Assembly (NCBI GenBank): GCA_947176475.1
Contig: CAMWQX010000019.1
Span: 1-10,577 of the forward strand
From: an uncultured Bacillota bacterium
GTDB taxonomy: Bacteria; Bacillota_I; Bacilli_A; RF39; UBA660
Direction: 5' to 3'
Length of the DNA stretch: 10,577 nt
Shown in pieces: positions 1 through 6,863 of the stretch (positions are counted from its first letter, which is position 1; each line of letters begins with the position of its first letter). The position numbers were made by a program, and so were the translations under genes. Under the pieces are notes generated by a model. The model was not told the DNA's origin. It saw nothing but the letters and a program-made list of their open reading frames with translations, and made no database searches.

Positions 1-2
1 CT

Positions 3-662
3 ATTAAATTAGTATCAATAGTAATCAGCAATCGTGAGCATAAGATAACGGAAGATGCTTTACAGAAAAACTTAAAAGTATTAGATGATGTAGCAAGAGG
101 ATATTTTACTGAAGAAAACATGCCTAGTAAAGCCGGAGATACTGTAAAAGTATTTGTAAGTCACTTAATAGATACTAAAGCTATAGATGAACTTAAAGAT
201 GATAAAGGCGTATCTTGTAATTATGATAAGTCATTCATTCAAATAACGCGATTAGATTCTGAATATCAAATAAAGAGTTATCTAGATTGCAATGGCAATA
301 CGGAGTATTTAAATTCATTCATTGATATTAAAAATGCTGATATTATAATAAAGCCAACATCGACAACTAAAAAGGCAACTAAGAAAAAAACCACCAAAAA
401 GACGACTACAACAACTACAACTAAAAAAGTAACTACCACAACTAATAAAGTAAATGGTATATATCATAAAGTAAGTTTTAATACTAACGGTGGAAATGTT
501 CTTCCTTCTCAAACTATTAAAAATAATTCAGTAATCAAAAATGTTACACCAGTAAGAGAAGGATATAAATTCATTGGATGGTATTATAAAGGCGAAAAAT
601 TCAACAGTAATACACGTATTACTAAAGATTATGTCTTAGTAGCAAAATGGATTAAAGAATAG
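3..662 (+). CDS. Exported/surface protein with Thr-Lys linker and InlB B-repeat (5' partial)
   Basis: The reading frame is open from base 3 at the window edge, so the true start lies upstream; the ATG at 120 is internal. The visible 219 residues fall into three parts. Residues ~17-105 form a module with a YF...MP segment, a hydrophobic LIDTKAIDEL stretch and cysteines near a YLDCNG motif. Residues ~118-150 are a low-complexity Thr/Lys linker, likely an extended surface spacer. Residues ~155-219 match the InlB B-repeat/Flg_new pattern (VSFNTNGGN, then REGYKFIGWY, ending in VLVAKW), a small fold found in many Gram-positive surface proteins. The first module resembles residues ~37-118 of the protein at 1987-3093. 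A role at the cell surface is inferred; the signal or anchor would be in the missing N-terminus, and no LPXTG motif follows the repeat. The gene ends TAG 9 bases before a terminator. Confidence 0.8.
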   Translation: MKLVSIVISNREHKITEDALQKNLKVLDDVARGYFTEENMPSKAGDTVKVFVSHLIDTKAIDELKDDKGVSCNYDKSFIQITRLDSEYQIKSYLDCNGNTEYLNSFIDIKNADIIIKPTSTTKKATKKKTTKKTTTTTTTKKVTTTTNKVNGIYHKVSFNTNGGNVLPSQTIKNNSVIKNVTPVREGYKFIGWYYKGEKFNSNTRITKDYVLVAKWIKE

Positions 663-670
663 CAAATAAA

Positions 671-702
671 AAAATATTGATTACATAATCAATATTTTTT
701 TT
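671..702. terminator. Bidirectional intrinsic terminator between convergent genes
   Basis: A perfect 12-bp stem (671-682 paired with 687-698) encloses the loop ACAT. On the + strand it runs into eight T (695-702); on the - strand the A-run 668-674 supplies the matching T-tract. It lies 8 bases after the + gene stop and 7 bases after the - gene stop, so one hairpin can end both convergent transcripts. Confidence 0.85.
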
Positions 703-705
703 ATT

Positions 706-1893
706 TTATTCATCAGCTAAATTATCAAAATATCCTTGAATAAAGACGACAGGAGTTCCCTTGTCTCCGCTTCCACTAGTCAAATCACATAATGAACCAA
801 CTAAATCAGTAATACGTCTAGGAGTTGTTCCTTGTGATAACATATTTCCCGTCAAATCGGCTTCCTTCTTTCTTATTTCTCCTTTGATAGCTTCTTTTAA
901 CTCATCACCTTTTAAATCGGCAAATTCGTTATCAGATATATATTTCAACTTTAATTCATTAGGTGTACCAATAAGACCTTTTGTATGAGCAGGCGATACA
1001 ACTGGATCAGCAAGTTCCCAAATATGTCCAACAGGATCTTTAAATGCACCATCGCCATAGACCATAACTTCAATTGTCTTTCCTGTTTTCTCCTTCAATA
1101 TATCCTGAATTTTATTAACTAAGGCATCACCTGTTTTAGGAAATAACTTTAATCTTTCTTCTGTTGCTTTATTTGAACCTAACAAACCATAATCAGGATT
1201 ATATCCACTACCATTGATGCTCTTATTCATAACTTCATATAAACCATATATCTTACCTGAAGTATTTTCTTCTAGCATCTTTTTTGTCTTATAACGAGTA
1301 TGGATATCACAACTTAAGACATCTTTACTATAATCTAATATCTTTCTTGGATCATTAGCAAAAATAAATTCGACTTGGCAATTTTCACTTTCCACTAAAT
1401 TGCGATAAAAATCTACCATATTTATTCCGGTAAATGGATGAATAAAGTCTCCAAAATATTCCTTATATTCATCCTCACTTATTACACTATCTAGAGTAAA
1501 TGGACTACTATCTAACTTTTCCTCATCTAAAATGCCATTTCCCACTTCATCAGATGGAAAACTTAATTGAATGGTTATCTTATCCATTCCACGAGCAATT
1601 CCCTTTAAAATCATTGAAAATCTATTGCGGCTTAATATCGGAAATACTAAGCCAATCTCCTTTGAAGGAAATTTATTAACCATATCTTCAGCTATATTAT
1701 CAACTGATACATAATTACCTTCACTAATACCTACAACAGCCTCTGTTATAGCAACGATATCTCTATCTCTAAATTTAAATCCTTCGGATTCTTGTGCTTT
1801 CATCAAAGAATCAACGACGATATTAGCTAAATCATCTCCTTCCTTAATAATTGGAGTTCTAATACCCCTAACTACTGTACCAACATTTCTCAT
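706..1893 (-). CDS. CofE/FolC2-like gamma-glutamyl ligase family protein (COG1478, F420_ligase)
   Basis: This 395-residue cytoplasmic protein has the features of the coenzyme F420-0:L-glutamate ligase family. The N-terminus carries a GDDL motif (19-22) and the segment DRDIVAITEAVVGISEGN (43-60), which corresponds to the family's nucleotide-binding start. Further conserved-looking blocks are NPDYGLLGSNKATEE (232-246), VYGDGAFKDPVG (278-289) and a C-terminal TTPRRITDLVGSLCDLTSG (356-374). Archaeal CofE is about 250 residues; this longer form is typical of Firmicutes homologues. Family members join glutamate to an acceptor through its gamma-carboxyl, and in chlamydiae a COG1478 protein replaces folylpolyglutamate synthase. 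No F420 gene is visible here, so the acceptor is unknown and F420 should not be assumed. The start is supported by AAGGAAGG (1900-1907) six bases upstream. No convincing -35/-10 pair was found; it may be read through from 1987-3093. Confidence 0.8.
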   Translation of the reverse strand: MRNVGTVVRGIRTPIIKEGDDLANIVVDSLMKAQESEGFKFRDRDIVAITEAVVGISEGNYVSVDNIAEDMVNKFPSKEIGLVFPILSRNRFSMILKGIARGMDKITIQLSFPSDEVGNGILDEEKLDSSPFTLDSVISEDEYKEYFGDFIHPFTGINMVDFYRNLVESENCQVEFIFANDPRKILDYSKDVLSCDIHTRYKTKKMLEENTSGKIYGLYEVMNKSINGSGYNPDYGLLGSNKATEERLKLFPKTGDALVNKIQDILKEKTGKTIEVMVYGDGAFKDPVGHIWELADPVVSPAHTKGLIGTPNELKLKYISDNEFADLKGDELKEAIKGEIRKKEADLTGNMLSQGTTPRRITDLVGSLCDLTSGSGDKGTPVVFIQGYFDNLADE

Positions 1894-1919
1894 TTTATAC
1901 CTTCCTTTTTCTATATTTA

Positions 1920-1942
1920 TATAAACAAATTTCTTTGTTATA
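1920..1942. promoter_or_regulatory. Imperfect inverted repeat upstream of the CofE-like gene
   Basis: TATAAACAAA (1920-1929) is mirrored by TTTGTTATA (1934-1942), with one unpaired A. It sits between the upstream gene's terminator hairpin and the ribosome binding site of the CofE-like gene, where an operator or a weak promoter could be. It is very AT-rich, so chance is a real alternative. Confidence 0.2.
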
Positions 1943-1956
1943 TACCTTAAATTTGG

Positions 1957-1992
1957 GCAAATAAAATAGAATTGTATTACACAATTCTATTT
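1957..1992 (-). terminator. Intrinsic terminator overlapping the stop codon of the DUF6273-like gene
   Basis: Perfect 12-bp stem (1981-1992 with 1964-1975) and a 5-base loop. The stop codon (1987-1989, TAG on the - strand) lies within the 5' arm. The T-tract beyond the stem is interrupted (TTTTATTTG), so termination may be partial, with some read-through into the CofE-like gene. Confidence 0.6.
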
Positions 1993-3093
1993 AAATTCAT
2001 AAGGTTCTTCTATAGTTCCTTTTCCTCCAAGATAAACTGCTTTATCAGTTAAATTGAATACAACATTAATATTAGCATATGAACTAGCATTTGTTATAGT
2101 TGGAATCTTATATAAAACATATACATATTGACTATTTTCTGCATCAGCAGTAGCCGTCCAAATAGACTCATCACTTGTCGATAGCCAGTTATAATTAGCA
2201 CATGATCTTGAAATAGTATTATTACAATTTCTATCTAAAGAAGCTTGCATAATTTCATAAACTGTTAATAATCCAAAAGTTTGATCATTAAGTTTCTTTG
2301 AACATTCTGTAGATCCATCTAAAGTAACATCTGCTTGACTACGTTTACCAACACATAAATCGGATTTAACGATATAACCTTTAAATTCATCAGTCCATAC
2401 TGCTGAATCATTATAATAATTTTCTATGGAATCTCTTACACGAGAATTTAAACCATTATAGAAGTATTCATTAATACCACCATTATAATTAAAATCTGGA
2501 TTGAAACGATTATCCCAAACTTGTTGTTTTATACCTTCAACTTGTAATAATCTAATAGTGCCATCGGCATTTATACGAAGTACTCTAAATAATTGATTAG
2601 CAAATTTAACATAGTTATTATTAACTTCACCTTTCATAATATATTGATCATTTACTTCATAAAGACCATATTTAGGATCACCACTGTCATCACTAACAAG
2701 ACTATTTTCAATAATCTTATCCTTTAAATAAACTGACTCATAATCTTTTCCACAATTTAAGTATGGAGTATAAACATAGTAACCATTATTATTAGTAACT
2801 GTTACATTTCCATCACACTTAACATTGTCATCATTAAATAACTTAGTTAATTCATCAATTTTTCCATCACTTATCATCTTCTTTAAAGTAAGTGATTTAG
2901 TATCTTTATCTTCTTTAGGAAGTTCGTCCTTATTAGATTCAAAATAAGCCATAGCAACATCCATCATTTTAGTTTCTAATCTTTCATAAGTATATGTCGT
3001 ATTTGAACAACTAGAAATCATAAAAAGTATAAAAATAAATACAACAAAACCGGCGATGATACCACCCAATGTTTTCATCATCTTTTGATCCAT
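1987..3093 (-). CDS. Membrane-anchored exported protein with DUF6273-like C-terminal domain
   Basis: A 368-residue protein. A charged N-terminus is followed by a hydrophobic segment (~12-27) ending in ISSC, which fits a lipobox (Cys29), so it may be a lipoprotein or a simple membrane-anchored protein. Residues ~37-118 form a module seen in pseudopilin-like Firmicutes proteins: AYF, LPKE, LTLKKMISDGKIDEL and a YVYTPYLNCG motif. Residues ~142-368 carry the pattern YVKFANQLFRVLRINADGTI (161-180), a VWDN motif, an NYNGGINEYFYN segment, LLTVYEI, paired cysteines, and a terminal GGKGTIEEPY. This matches the DUF6273 type of extracytoplasmic domain, whose function is not established. The start is supported by GGAGTGAT at 3097-3104. 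A strong promoter lies just upstream (TTGAAA-17-TATAAT). No catalytic role can be assigned. Confidence 0.75.
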   Translation of the reverse strand: MDQKMMKTLGGIIAGFVVFIFILFMISSCSNTTYTYERLETKMMDVAMAYFESNKDELPKEDKDTKSLTLKKMISDGKIDELTKLFNDDNVKCDGNVTVTNNNGYYVYTPYLNCGKDYESVYLKDKIIENSLVSDDSGDPKYGLYEVNDQYIMKGEVNNNYVKFANQLFRVLRINADGTIRLLQVEGIKQQVWDNRFNPDFNYNGGINEYFYNGLNSRVRDSIENYYNDSAVWTDEFKGYIVKSDLCVGKRSQADVTLDGSTECSKKLNDQTFGLLTVYEIMQASLDRNCNNTISRSCANYNWLSTSDESIWTATADAENSQYVYVLYKIPTITNASSYANINVVFNLTDKAVYLGGKGTIEEPYEFK

Positions 3094-3117
3094 TATATCA
3101 CTCCATTCGACAACTAA

Positions 3118-3146
3118 ATTATAGCAAAGATAATAGGCACTTTCAA
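3118..3146 (-). promoter_or_regulatory. Sigma-A type promoter for the DUF6273-like gene
   Basis: On the - strand, TTGAAA (3141-3146) is followed after exactly 17 bases by TATAAT (3118-3123), with TG one base upstream forming an extended -10. The -10 ends 24 bases before the ATG, predicting a leader of roughly 18 bases. This is the best match to consensus in the window. Confidence 0.85.
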
Positions 3147-3169
3147 TAATTATTTCAATGTGTTATTAT
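3141..3169 (+). promoter_or_regulatory. Extended -10 promoter for the DUF3048 gene
   Basis: TGTTATTAT (3161-3169) is an extended -10 placed 17 bases before the ATG. The matching -35 position (TTTCAA, 3141-3146) is weak on this strand. The same hexamer read on the other strand is the TTGAAA -35 of the divergent gene, so the two promoters overlap back to back. Confidence 0.55.
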
Positions 3170-3186
3170 TAATTTAGGGTGATAAT

Positions 3187-4254
3187 ATGAAAAAGGGAAG
3201 TAATAAAAAGAAATTAAGAAAATCAGTTATTGTTATTATAGTTGCTGTAGTAGTATTATTAATGGGAATTGGGGGATTTCTAATTTTTGGCAAAGAAGAA
3301 GCTAAACCGATTCTTGATAAAATTATAAAAGAGCCGAGCAAAAAAGAGGAAGAAAAGAAAAAGAGTGTTGAAGTAATTGATCTTAATAGTAATACCCGCA
3401 ATATTGCTGTCATGATTAACAACATCAAAAAAGTTTGGGGATACCAAAGTGGTCTTCAAGATGCTCACATCATTTATGAAATAATTACTGAAGGTGGAAT
3501 AACTAGACTAATGGCTATATATAAGGATAAGGAAACAGCTCGTATTGGCTCTGTTCGTTCAGCCCGTATATATTATATTGATTATGTCTTGGAAAATGAT
3601 GCTATCTATGTCCATGTTGGTGGTTCAAAAGAAGCCATAAGGGATATCAATGCTTTAAGTATAAGTGATTTAAATGCTCAAACAATATTTAGAGATAAAA
3701 CACTAGGATTAAATACCGAGCATACGGCATTTACATCCATGGAATTAATAAATAATAAAGTTTCATCTCGTAAAATGCGTAACACTACCGAAAAGAAAAA
3801 TCTTTTAAATTACAGCATAGATGAACTAGATATAAGTAAGATGGAAGGTGCTATAAAAGCTGATAACATCTACATATCATATAGTGGATCTAAGTCAACA
3901 ACTTTCAAATATGATGAAGAAAATAAAGTGTATAAGAGATTTCAAAATGATATAGCGCACGTTGATTATGTAACTAAAGAGCAATATACAGCCAAAAATA
4001 TTATTACATATCAAGTACCAAATAGAAGTTACGATTCTTATGGTCGTCAAGAACTTGATAATATTGGAAAAGGTAATGGCTACTTCATAACTGATGGTTA
4101 TGCTGTTCCTATTACTTGGGAGAAAACAAATCGTTCTAGTCAAACAACCTATAAATATTTAAATGGCGAAGAAATCATTGTTAATGATGGTAACACTTAT
4201 ATTCAAATTCAACCTAAAAATAGAGATTTTAAAATAAATGAATTGAATTATTAG
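3187..4254 (+). CDS. DUF3048 (YerB-family) membrane-anchored extracytoplasmic protein
   Basis: A 355-residue protein related to Bacillus YerB. A lysine-rich N-terminus (1-12) precedes one membrane segment (~13-34), then a charged Lys/Glu spacer (~45-60). The N-terminal DUF3048 domain (~65-200) has the recognisable elements NIAVMINN (72-79), QSGLQDAHIIYEIITEGG (87-104), RIGSVRSARIYYIDY (119-133), VHVGGS (142-147) and HTAFTS (179-184). The C-terminal DUF3048 domain (~230-345) has GKGNGYFITDGYAVPITWEK (294-313). YerB is a lipoprotein, but this protein contains no cysteine, so the membrane helix must be the anchor. The family's biochemical role is unknown; an envelope function is inferred. Start chosen at ATG 3187, preceded by AGGGTGAT (3176-3183). 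No terminator follows: the next gene's promoter overlaps the end of this one. Confidence 0.85.
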   Translation: MKKGSNKKKLRKSVIVIIVAVVVLLMGIGGFLIFGKEEAKPILDKIIKEPSKKEEEKKKSVEVIDLNSNTRNIAVMINNIKKVWGYQSGLQDAHIIYEIITEGGITRLMAIYKDKETARIGSVRSARIYYIDYVLENDAIYVHVGGSKEAIRDINALSISDLNAQTIFRDKTLGLNTEHTAFTSMELINNKVSSRKMRNTTEKKNLLNYSIDELDISKMEGAIKADNIYISYSGSKSTTFKYDEENKVYKRFQNDIAHVDYVTKEQYTAKNIITYQVPNRSYDSYGRQELDNIGKGNGYFITDGYAVPITWEKTNRSSQTTYKYLNGEEIIVNDGNTYIQIQPKNRDFKINELNY

Positions 4255-4271
4255 CACTAGAGTGATAAAAT
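4243..4271 (+). promoter_or_regulatory. Promoter for the small membrane protein gene, overlapping the end of the DUF3048 gene
   Basis: TTGAAT (4243-4248), 17 bases, then TAAAAT (4266-4271) with an upstream TG (4263-4264). The -35 lies within the last codons of the preceding gene. The core TGATAAAATAGAT (4263-4275) occurs again, base for base, upstream of gpmI at 7435-7447. Confidence 0.65.
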
Positions 4272-4295
4272 AGATATAGAATAAGGAGAGGTCTT

Positions 4296-4550
4296 ATGTT
4301 AGAATTTATAATTTCCAATTATATTATTTTTATTGTAATTGCTATTGTTTTACTACTAGGATTATTCGGATATATGATGGACAAGAAAAAATACGAACAA
4401 TATAGAGAAGAACTCATCAATGAGGAAAGAGCTATTAATACTCTTGAATCTAGACCTGAAGTATCCAATGTTGCGTCTCCTGTTCCTATGGCTCAACCAT
4501 CAGCACCAAATGCTGCACCGGTTGTATCCGACAATACAAATATGAACTAA
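4296..4550 (+). CDS. Small single-pass membrane protein with Ala/Pro-rich tail, unrecognised
   Basis: An 84-residue protein I do not recognise. Residues ~5-27 form one strongly hydrophobic helix. A charged segment (~29-50, many Lys/Glu/Arg, potentially helical or coiled) follows, and then a disordered Ala/Pro/Ser/Val-rich tail (~56-84). Positive charges just after the helix suggest N-out/C-in topology, with the tail in the cytoplasm (inference). It has its own promoter, a strong ribosome binding site (AAGGAGAGG, 4283-4291) and its own terminator, so it looks like an independently expressed gene rather than chance. It sits directly upstream of cdaA; whether it acts with CdaA/CdaR is unknown. 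Confidence 0.7.
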   Translation: MLEFIISNYIIFIVIAIVLLLGLFGYMMDKKKYEQYREELINEERAINTLESRPEVSNVASPVPMAQPSAPNAAPVVSDNTNMN

Positions 4551-4571
4551 TGCATCTTGGTGCATTTTTTT
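4549..4571 (+). terminator. Intrinsic terminator after the small membrane protein gene
   Basis: AATGCA (4549-4554) pairs with TGCATT (4561-4566). One T-G pair extends the stem inward, giving a CTTG loop. Seven T follow or overlap the end (4565-4571). The stem starts inside the TAA stop codon (4548-4550). It separates this gene from the cdaA promoter. Confidence 0.75.
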
Positions 4572-4600
4572 ATTCGAGTCTATGAATAAAATCGCATTTT

Positions 4601-4609
4601 TGTTATAAT
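4601..4609 (+). promoter_or_regulatory. Extended -10 promoter for cdaA-cdaR
   Basis: TGTTATAAT (4601-4609) is a perfect -10 with the TG extension, ending 22 bases before the cdaA start. No good -35 is present 16-18 bases upstream. The predicted leader is only about 15 bases, leaving no room for a riboswitch. Confidence 0.65.
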
Positions 4610-4631
4610 ACTTAATTGAAGGAGTGATTAC

Positions 4632-5450
4632 ATGTTAACTCTAACCAGTTTATGGAGTGCAGTTACTAAATTATTAGATATATGCTTAATATGGATAATG
4701 TTCTATTTCCTATTTAAGAATTTAAAAAACAATGTTAAAATGGTCTTGATTTTTAAAGGCGTACTATGGTTAATTTTTATTAAAGTTTTAAGTTATTTAT
4801 TAGATCTTTATACCGTGGGATTATTACTTGAATACGTTATTTCATGGGGACCTATTGCTATAATCGTTATATTCCAACCTGAAATACGTAATGTTCTTGA
4901 ACAAATTGGACGTACTCAATTACTTGGACGTCATAAAGTCTTAACTGTTGATGAACGTGAAAAAGTAGTATTTGAACTTATGAATGCTATCGAACATCTA
5001 AAGAGACAAAGAATTGGTGCATTAATTGTTATCGAAAGAAATATGAGTTTACAAGAATATATTGCGCCAACTACTAAGTTGTATGCGGATATTTCTAGTC
5101 AATTACTAGAAGCCATATTCTTACCACCAAATCCATTGCATGATGGTGGAGTAATTATCCAAGGTGATAAGATTACATGTGCCGGTGCCGTATTTAAGAC
5201 AAGTATGAATCCTAATGTTAATAAAAAATTAGGTACACGTCATAGAGCAGCTTTAGGTGTTGCTGAAGAAACTGATGCCATTGCTTTAATTGTTTCTGAA
5301 GAGACAGGAAGAGTAAGTATCGCATGTGATAATTACTTACACTATAATCTAACTTTAGACGAATTTAGAGCAATGCTATTAGATGAATTAAAACCTAAGA
5401 CTGATGTATTCTATGATGCTGATGAAAGTGAAGGTGAAGAAGATGAGTAA
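4632..5450 (+). CDS. cdaA: Diadenylate cyclase CdaA (DacA), membrane-bound c-di-AMP synthase
   Basis: A 272-residue CdaA, close to the ~273 of Bacillus. It condenses two ATP into cyclic di-AMP, which controls potassium, osmolyte and cell-wall homeostasis. Three membrane helices occupy ~9-28, 38-58 and 62-82, followed by the conserved FQPEIR (81-86). The DAC domain runs ~100-250 with IVIER (132-136), PPNPLHDGG (165-173), GTRHRAALGVAEETDA (201-216) and VSEETGRVS (221-229). The RHR motif (203-205) is intact. The usual DGA catalytic motif reads DGG here (171-173; codons GAT GGT GGA): the aspartate is kept and the alanine is glycine. The C-terminus (262-272) is a run of Asp/Glu whose codons also hold the ribosome binding site of cdaR. 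Start supported by AAGGAGTGAT (4619-4628). The gene overlaps cdaR by 8 bases. Confidence 0.95.
   Translation: MLTLTSLWSAVTKLLDICLIWIMFYFLFKNLKNNVKMVLIFKGVLWLIFIKVLSYLLDLYTVGLLLEYVISWGPIAIIVIFQPEIRNVLEQIGRTQLLGRHKVLTVDEREKVVFELMNAIEHLKRQRIGALIVIERNMSLQEYIAPTTKLYADISSQLLEAIFLPPNPLHDGGVIIQGDKITCAGAVFKTSMNPNVNKKLGTRHRAALGVAEETDAIALIVSEETGRVSIACDNYLHYNLTLDEFRAMLLDELKPKTDVFYDADESEGEEDE
5431..5437 (+). promoter_or_regulatory. Ribosome binding site of cdaR inside the cdaA coding sequence
   Basis: AAGGTGA lies 5 bases before the ATG at 5443 and is embedded in the codons for the acidic CdaA tail. It decides the cdaR start at 5443 over the in-frame ATG at 5404, which has no comparable site and would extend the overlap with cdaA to 47 bases. 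Confidence 0.7.
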
Positions 5451-6801
5451 GATTTTTAAGCCTTTTATAATCTTCTTTAGAGCCATTTATCGTGTTATAG
5501 ATAAAATTATCGTTACACCAATAAGTAGATTAATATATAAGATAAATGAATTATTCCGTGATAACTCTGGAAAGATTGAGAAAATATTAAATAGACCTAA
5601 TGTCTTAATATATGTTTCATTAATATGTGCTGTAGGAGTGTTCCTACTTGTTGATTCACAAGTAATTACTTTAACAGAAACAGATGCTAAGATAATTAAA
5701 GATCAAGCTGTTGAAATTAATTATAATGAAGAAGCCTATGTATTAGAAGGAATACCTGAAAATGTTGATATTACTCTAATTGGAAGCAAATCAGCTATTT
5801 ACTTAGCTACTCAATTAGGCGAACATAAAGTAACATTGGACTTATCAAATTATGGTGTTGGAACTTATAAAGTTGATTTACGCTATAATCATTCTGGTGA
5901 AGCTGTTGATTATAAACTTGATCCATCAACTGTAACAGTTAAGATAAGCGAAAAAGTTAGTGAAGTAAAACCACTAAGTTATGATTTACTAAATGAAGAC
6001 AAATTAGATAACAAATTAAGTATAAGTAATATTAAATTAGATAACAGTGAAATAATAGTTAAATCTAGTCAAGAAATTCTTGATAAAGTAGCCGTTGTTA
6101 AAGCTTTAGTAGATGCTTCTCAAATTGATAAAAAGGATTCGGGGGTATTTACTCTTGAAAGCGTAACACTAGTTGCTTATGATGAATTAGGTAATAAGAT
6201 TGATAATATTGAGATGGTTCCGTCAAAAGTATCTGCTGAAGTAACTGTTGATTCATATCATGCAACTAAGCCAGTTAATATTGTTACAACTGGAGAAATG
6301 AAGAGTGGTAAAGCTATCGCATCAATATCTTCATCGGTTACAGAAGTCGAAGTATATGGTGAAAAGAGTATAGTTGATGCCATTGATGCAATTGAAGCAA
6401 GCATTGATATCAGTACTATAGATTCAGGAAAATCAATATCGGTTAACTTAATCAAACCAAGTGGCGTAAGATACTTATCCCAAAGTAATACTAATGTTAA
6501 AGTAACTATTGGAGATCAAGTTCAAAGAAAGATTGAAGGAGTACAAATTCGCCAAGAGGGATTAGGTGAAGGATTGTCAGCTGGAGCTAGTTCAAATGAT
6601 CGTACCGTCGATGTCATAGTTAAAGGTGTTGATTCCGTAATCAATAAAGATATAAGCGATTCGGATATTTATGCTTATGTTAATCTATCTGGATTAAAGG
6701 CTGGTACACATACTGTTAAAGTATTAGCTCGCGTCAGTGATCAACGTGTTTCTGTTCAAACTGTAAAAACGGAAATTACTGTCAAGATAACACAAAAGTA
6801 G
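5443..6801 (+). CDS. cdaR: CdaR, YbbR-domain regulator of diadenylate cyclase
   Basis: A 452-residue YbbR-domain protein, the usual partner encoded after CdaA. It is membrane-anchored with the repeats outside the cell and modulates CdaA activity. One membrane helix lies at ~53-70, followed by four YbbR-like beta-rich repeats at ~88-170, 176-270, 276-357 and 363-450; each ends in a V.V.I/V strand pattern such as PSTVTVKIS (161-169). Bacillus CdaR also has four. Unusual is the ~50-residue N-terminal segment before the helix, rich in aromatics, Ile and basic residues (FKPFIIFFRAIYRVIDKI), which looks amphipathic and may lie on the membrane or contact CdaA. The start ATG 5443 overlaps cdaA as ATGAGTAA, suggesting coupled translation. 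glmM, the common third gene, does not follow. A terminator overlaps the stop codon. Confidence 0.9.
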   Translation: MSKIFKPFIIFFRAIYRVIDKIIVTPISRLIYKINELFRDNSGKIEKILNRPNVLIYVSLICAVGVFLLVDSQVITLTETDAKIIKDQAVEINYNEEAYVLEGIPENVDITLIGSKSAIYLATQLGEHKVTLDLSNYGVGTYKVDLRYNHSGEAVDYKLDPSTVTVKISEKVSEVKPLSYDLLNEDKLDNKLSISNIKLDNSEIIVKSSQEILDKVAVVKALVDASQIDKKDSGVFTLESVTLVAYDELGNKIDNIEMVPSKVSAEVTVDSYHATKPVNIVTTGEMKSGKAIASISSSVTEVEVYGEKSIVDAIDAIEASIDISTIDSGKSISVNLIKPSGVRYLSQSNTNVKVTIGDQVQRKIEGVQIRQEGLGEGLSAGASSNDRTVDVIVKGVDSVINKDISDSDIYAYVNLSGLKAGTHTVKVLARVSDQRVSVQTVKTEITVKITQK

Positions 6802-6822
6802 TTAGTAATAACTACTTTTTTT
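6794..6822 (+). terminator. Intrinsic terminator of the cdaA-cdaR operon
   Basis: A perfect 11-bp stem (6794-6804 with 6809-6819), loop GTAA, and a T-run (6816-6822). The cdaR stop codon TAG (6799-6801) is inside the 5' arm. Confidence 0.85.
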
Positions 6823-6832
6823 ATTCCATTTA

Positions 6833-6847
6833 TGTTATATTTATAAT
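6833..6847 (+). promoter_or_regulatory. Probable promoter of the prepilin gene
   Basis: Two overlapping -10 candidates occur: extended TGTTATATT (6833-6841) and TATAAT (6842-6847). No clear -35 is present. The first leaves a more workable leader, because a start from the second would fall inside the ribosome binding site. Confidence 0.45.
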
Positions 6848-6863
6848 ACAAGAGGTGGTTAGT

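Noticed and set aside
120..122. ATG at 120 as the start of the first gene
   Set aside because: The frame is open to the window edge with coding-like sequence that forms part of the same N-terminal module.
361..450. Tandem DNA repeat in the ACT/ACA/AAA-rich stretch
   Set aside because: It encodes a Thr/Lys protein linker in frame and the repeat units are irregular; low-complexity coding explains it.
761..988. Opposite-strand open frame within the CofE-like gene
   Set aside because: It is antisense to a well-supported gene, has no homology-like pattern and no ribosome binding site that I could see.
4572..4631. c-di-AMP (ydaO-type) riboswitch upstream of cdaA
   Set aside because: Only 60 bases lie between the terminator and the ATG, most of it promoter; there is no room for the aptamer.
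5404..5442. ATG at 5404 as the cdaR start
   Set aside because: It has no ribosome binding site and would lengthen the overlap with cdaA; ATG 5443 has AAGGTGA at good spacing and the typical ATGAGTAA overlap.
6855..6863. GTG at 6855 as the prepilin start
   Set aside because: It lies inside the ribosome binding site; ATG 6864 gives the canonical MKKGFTLVEL prepilin leader.
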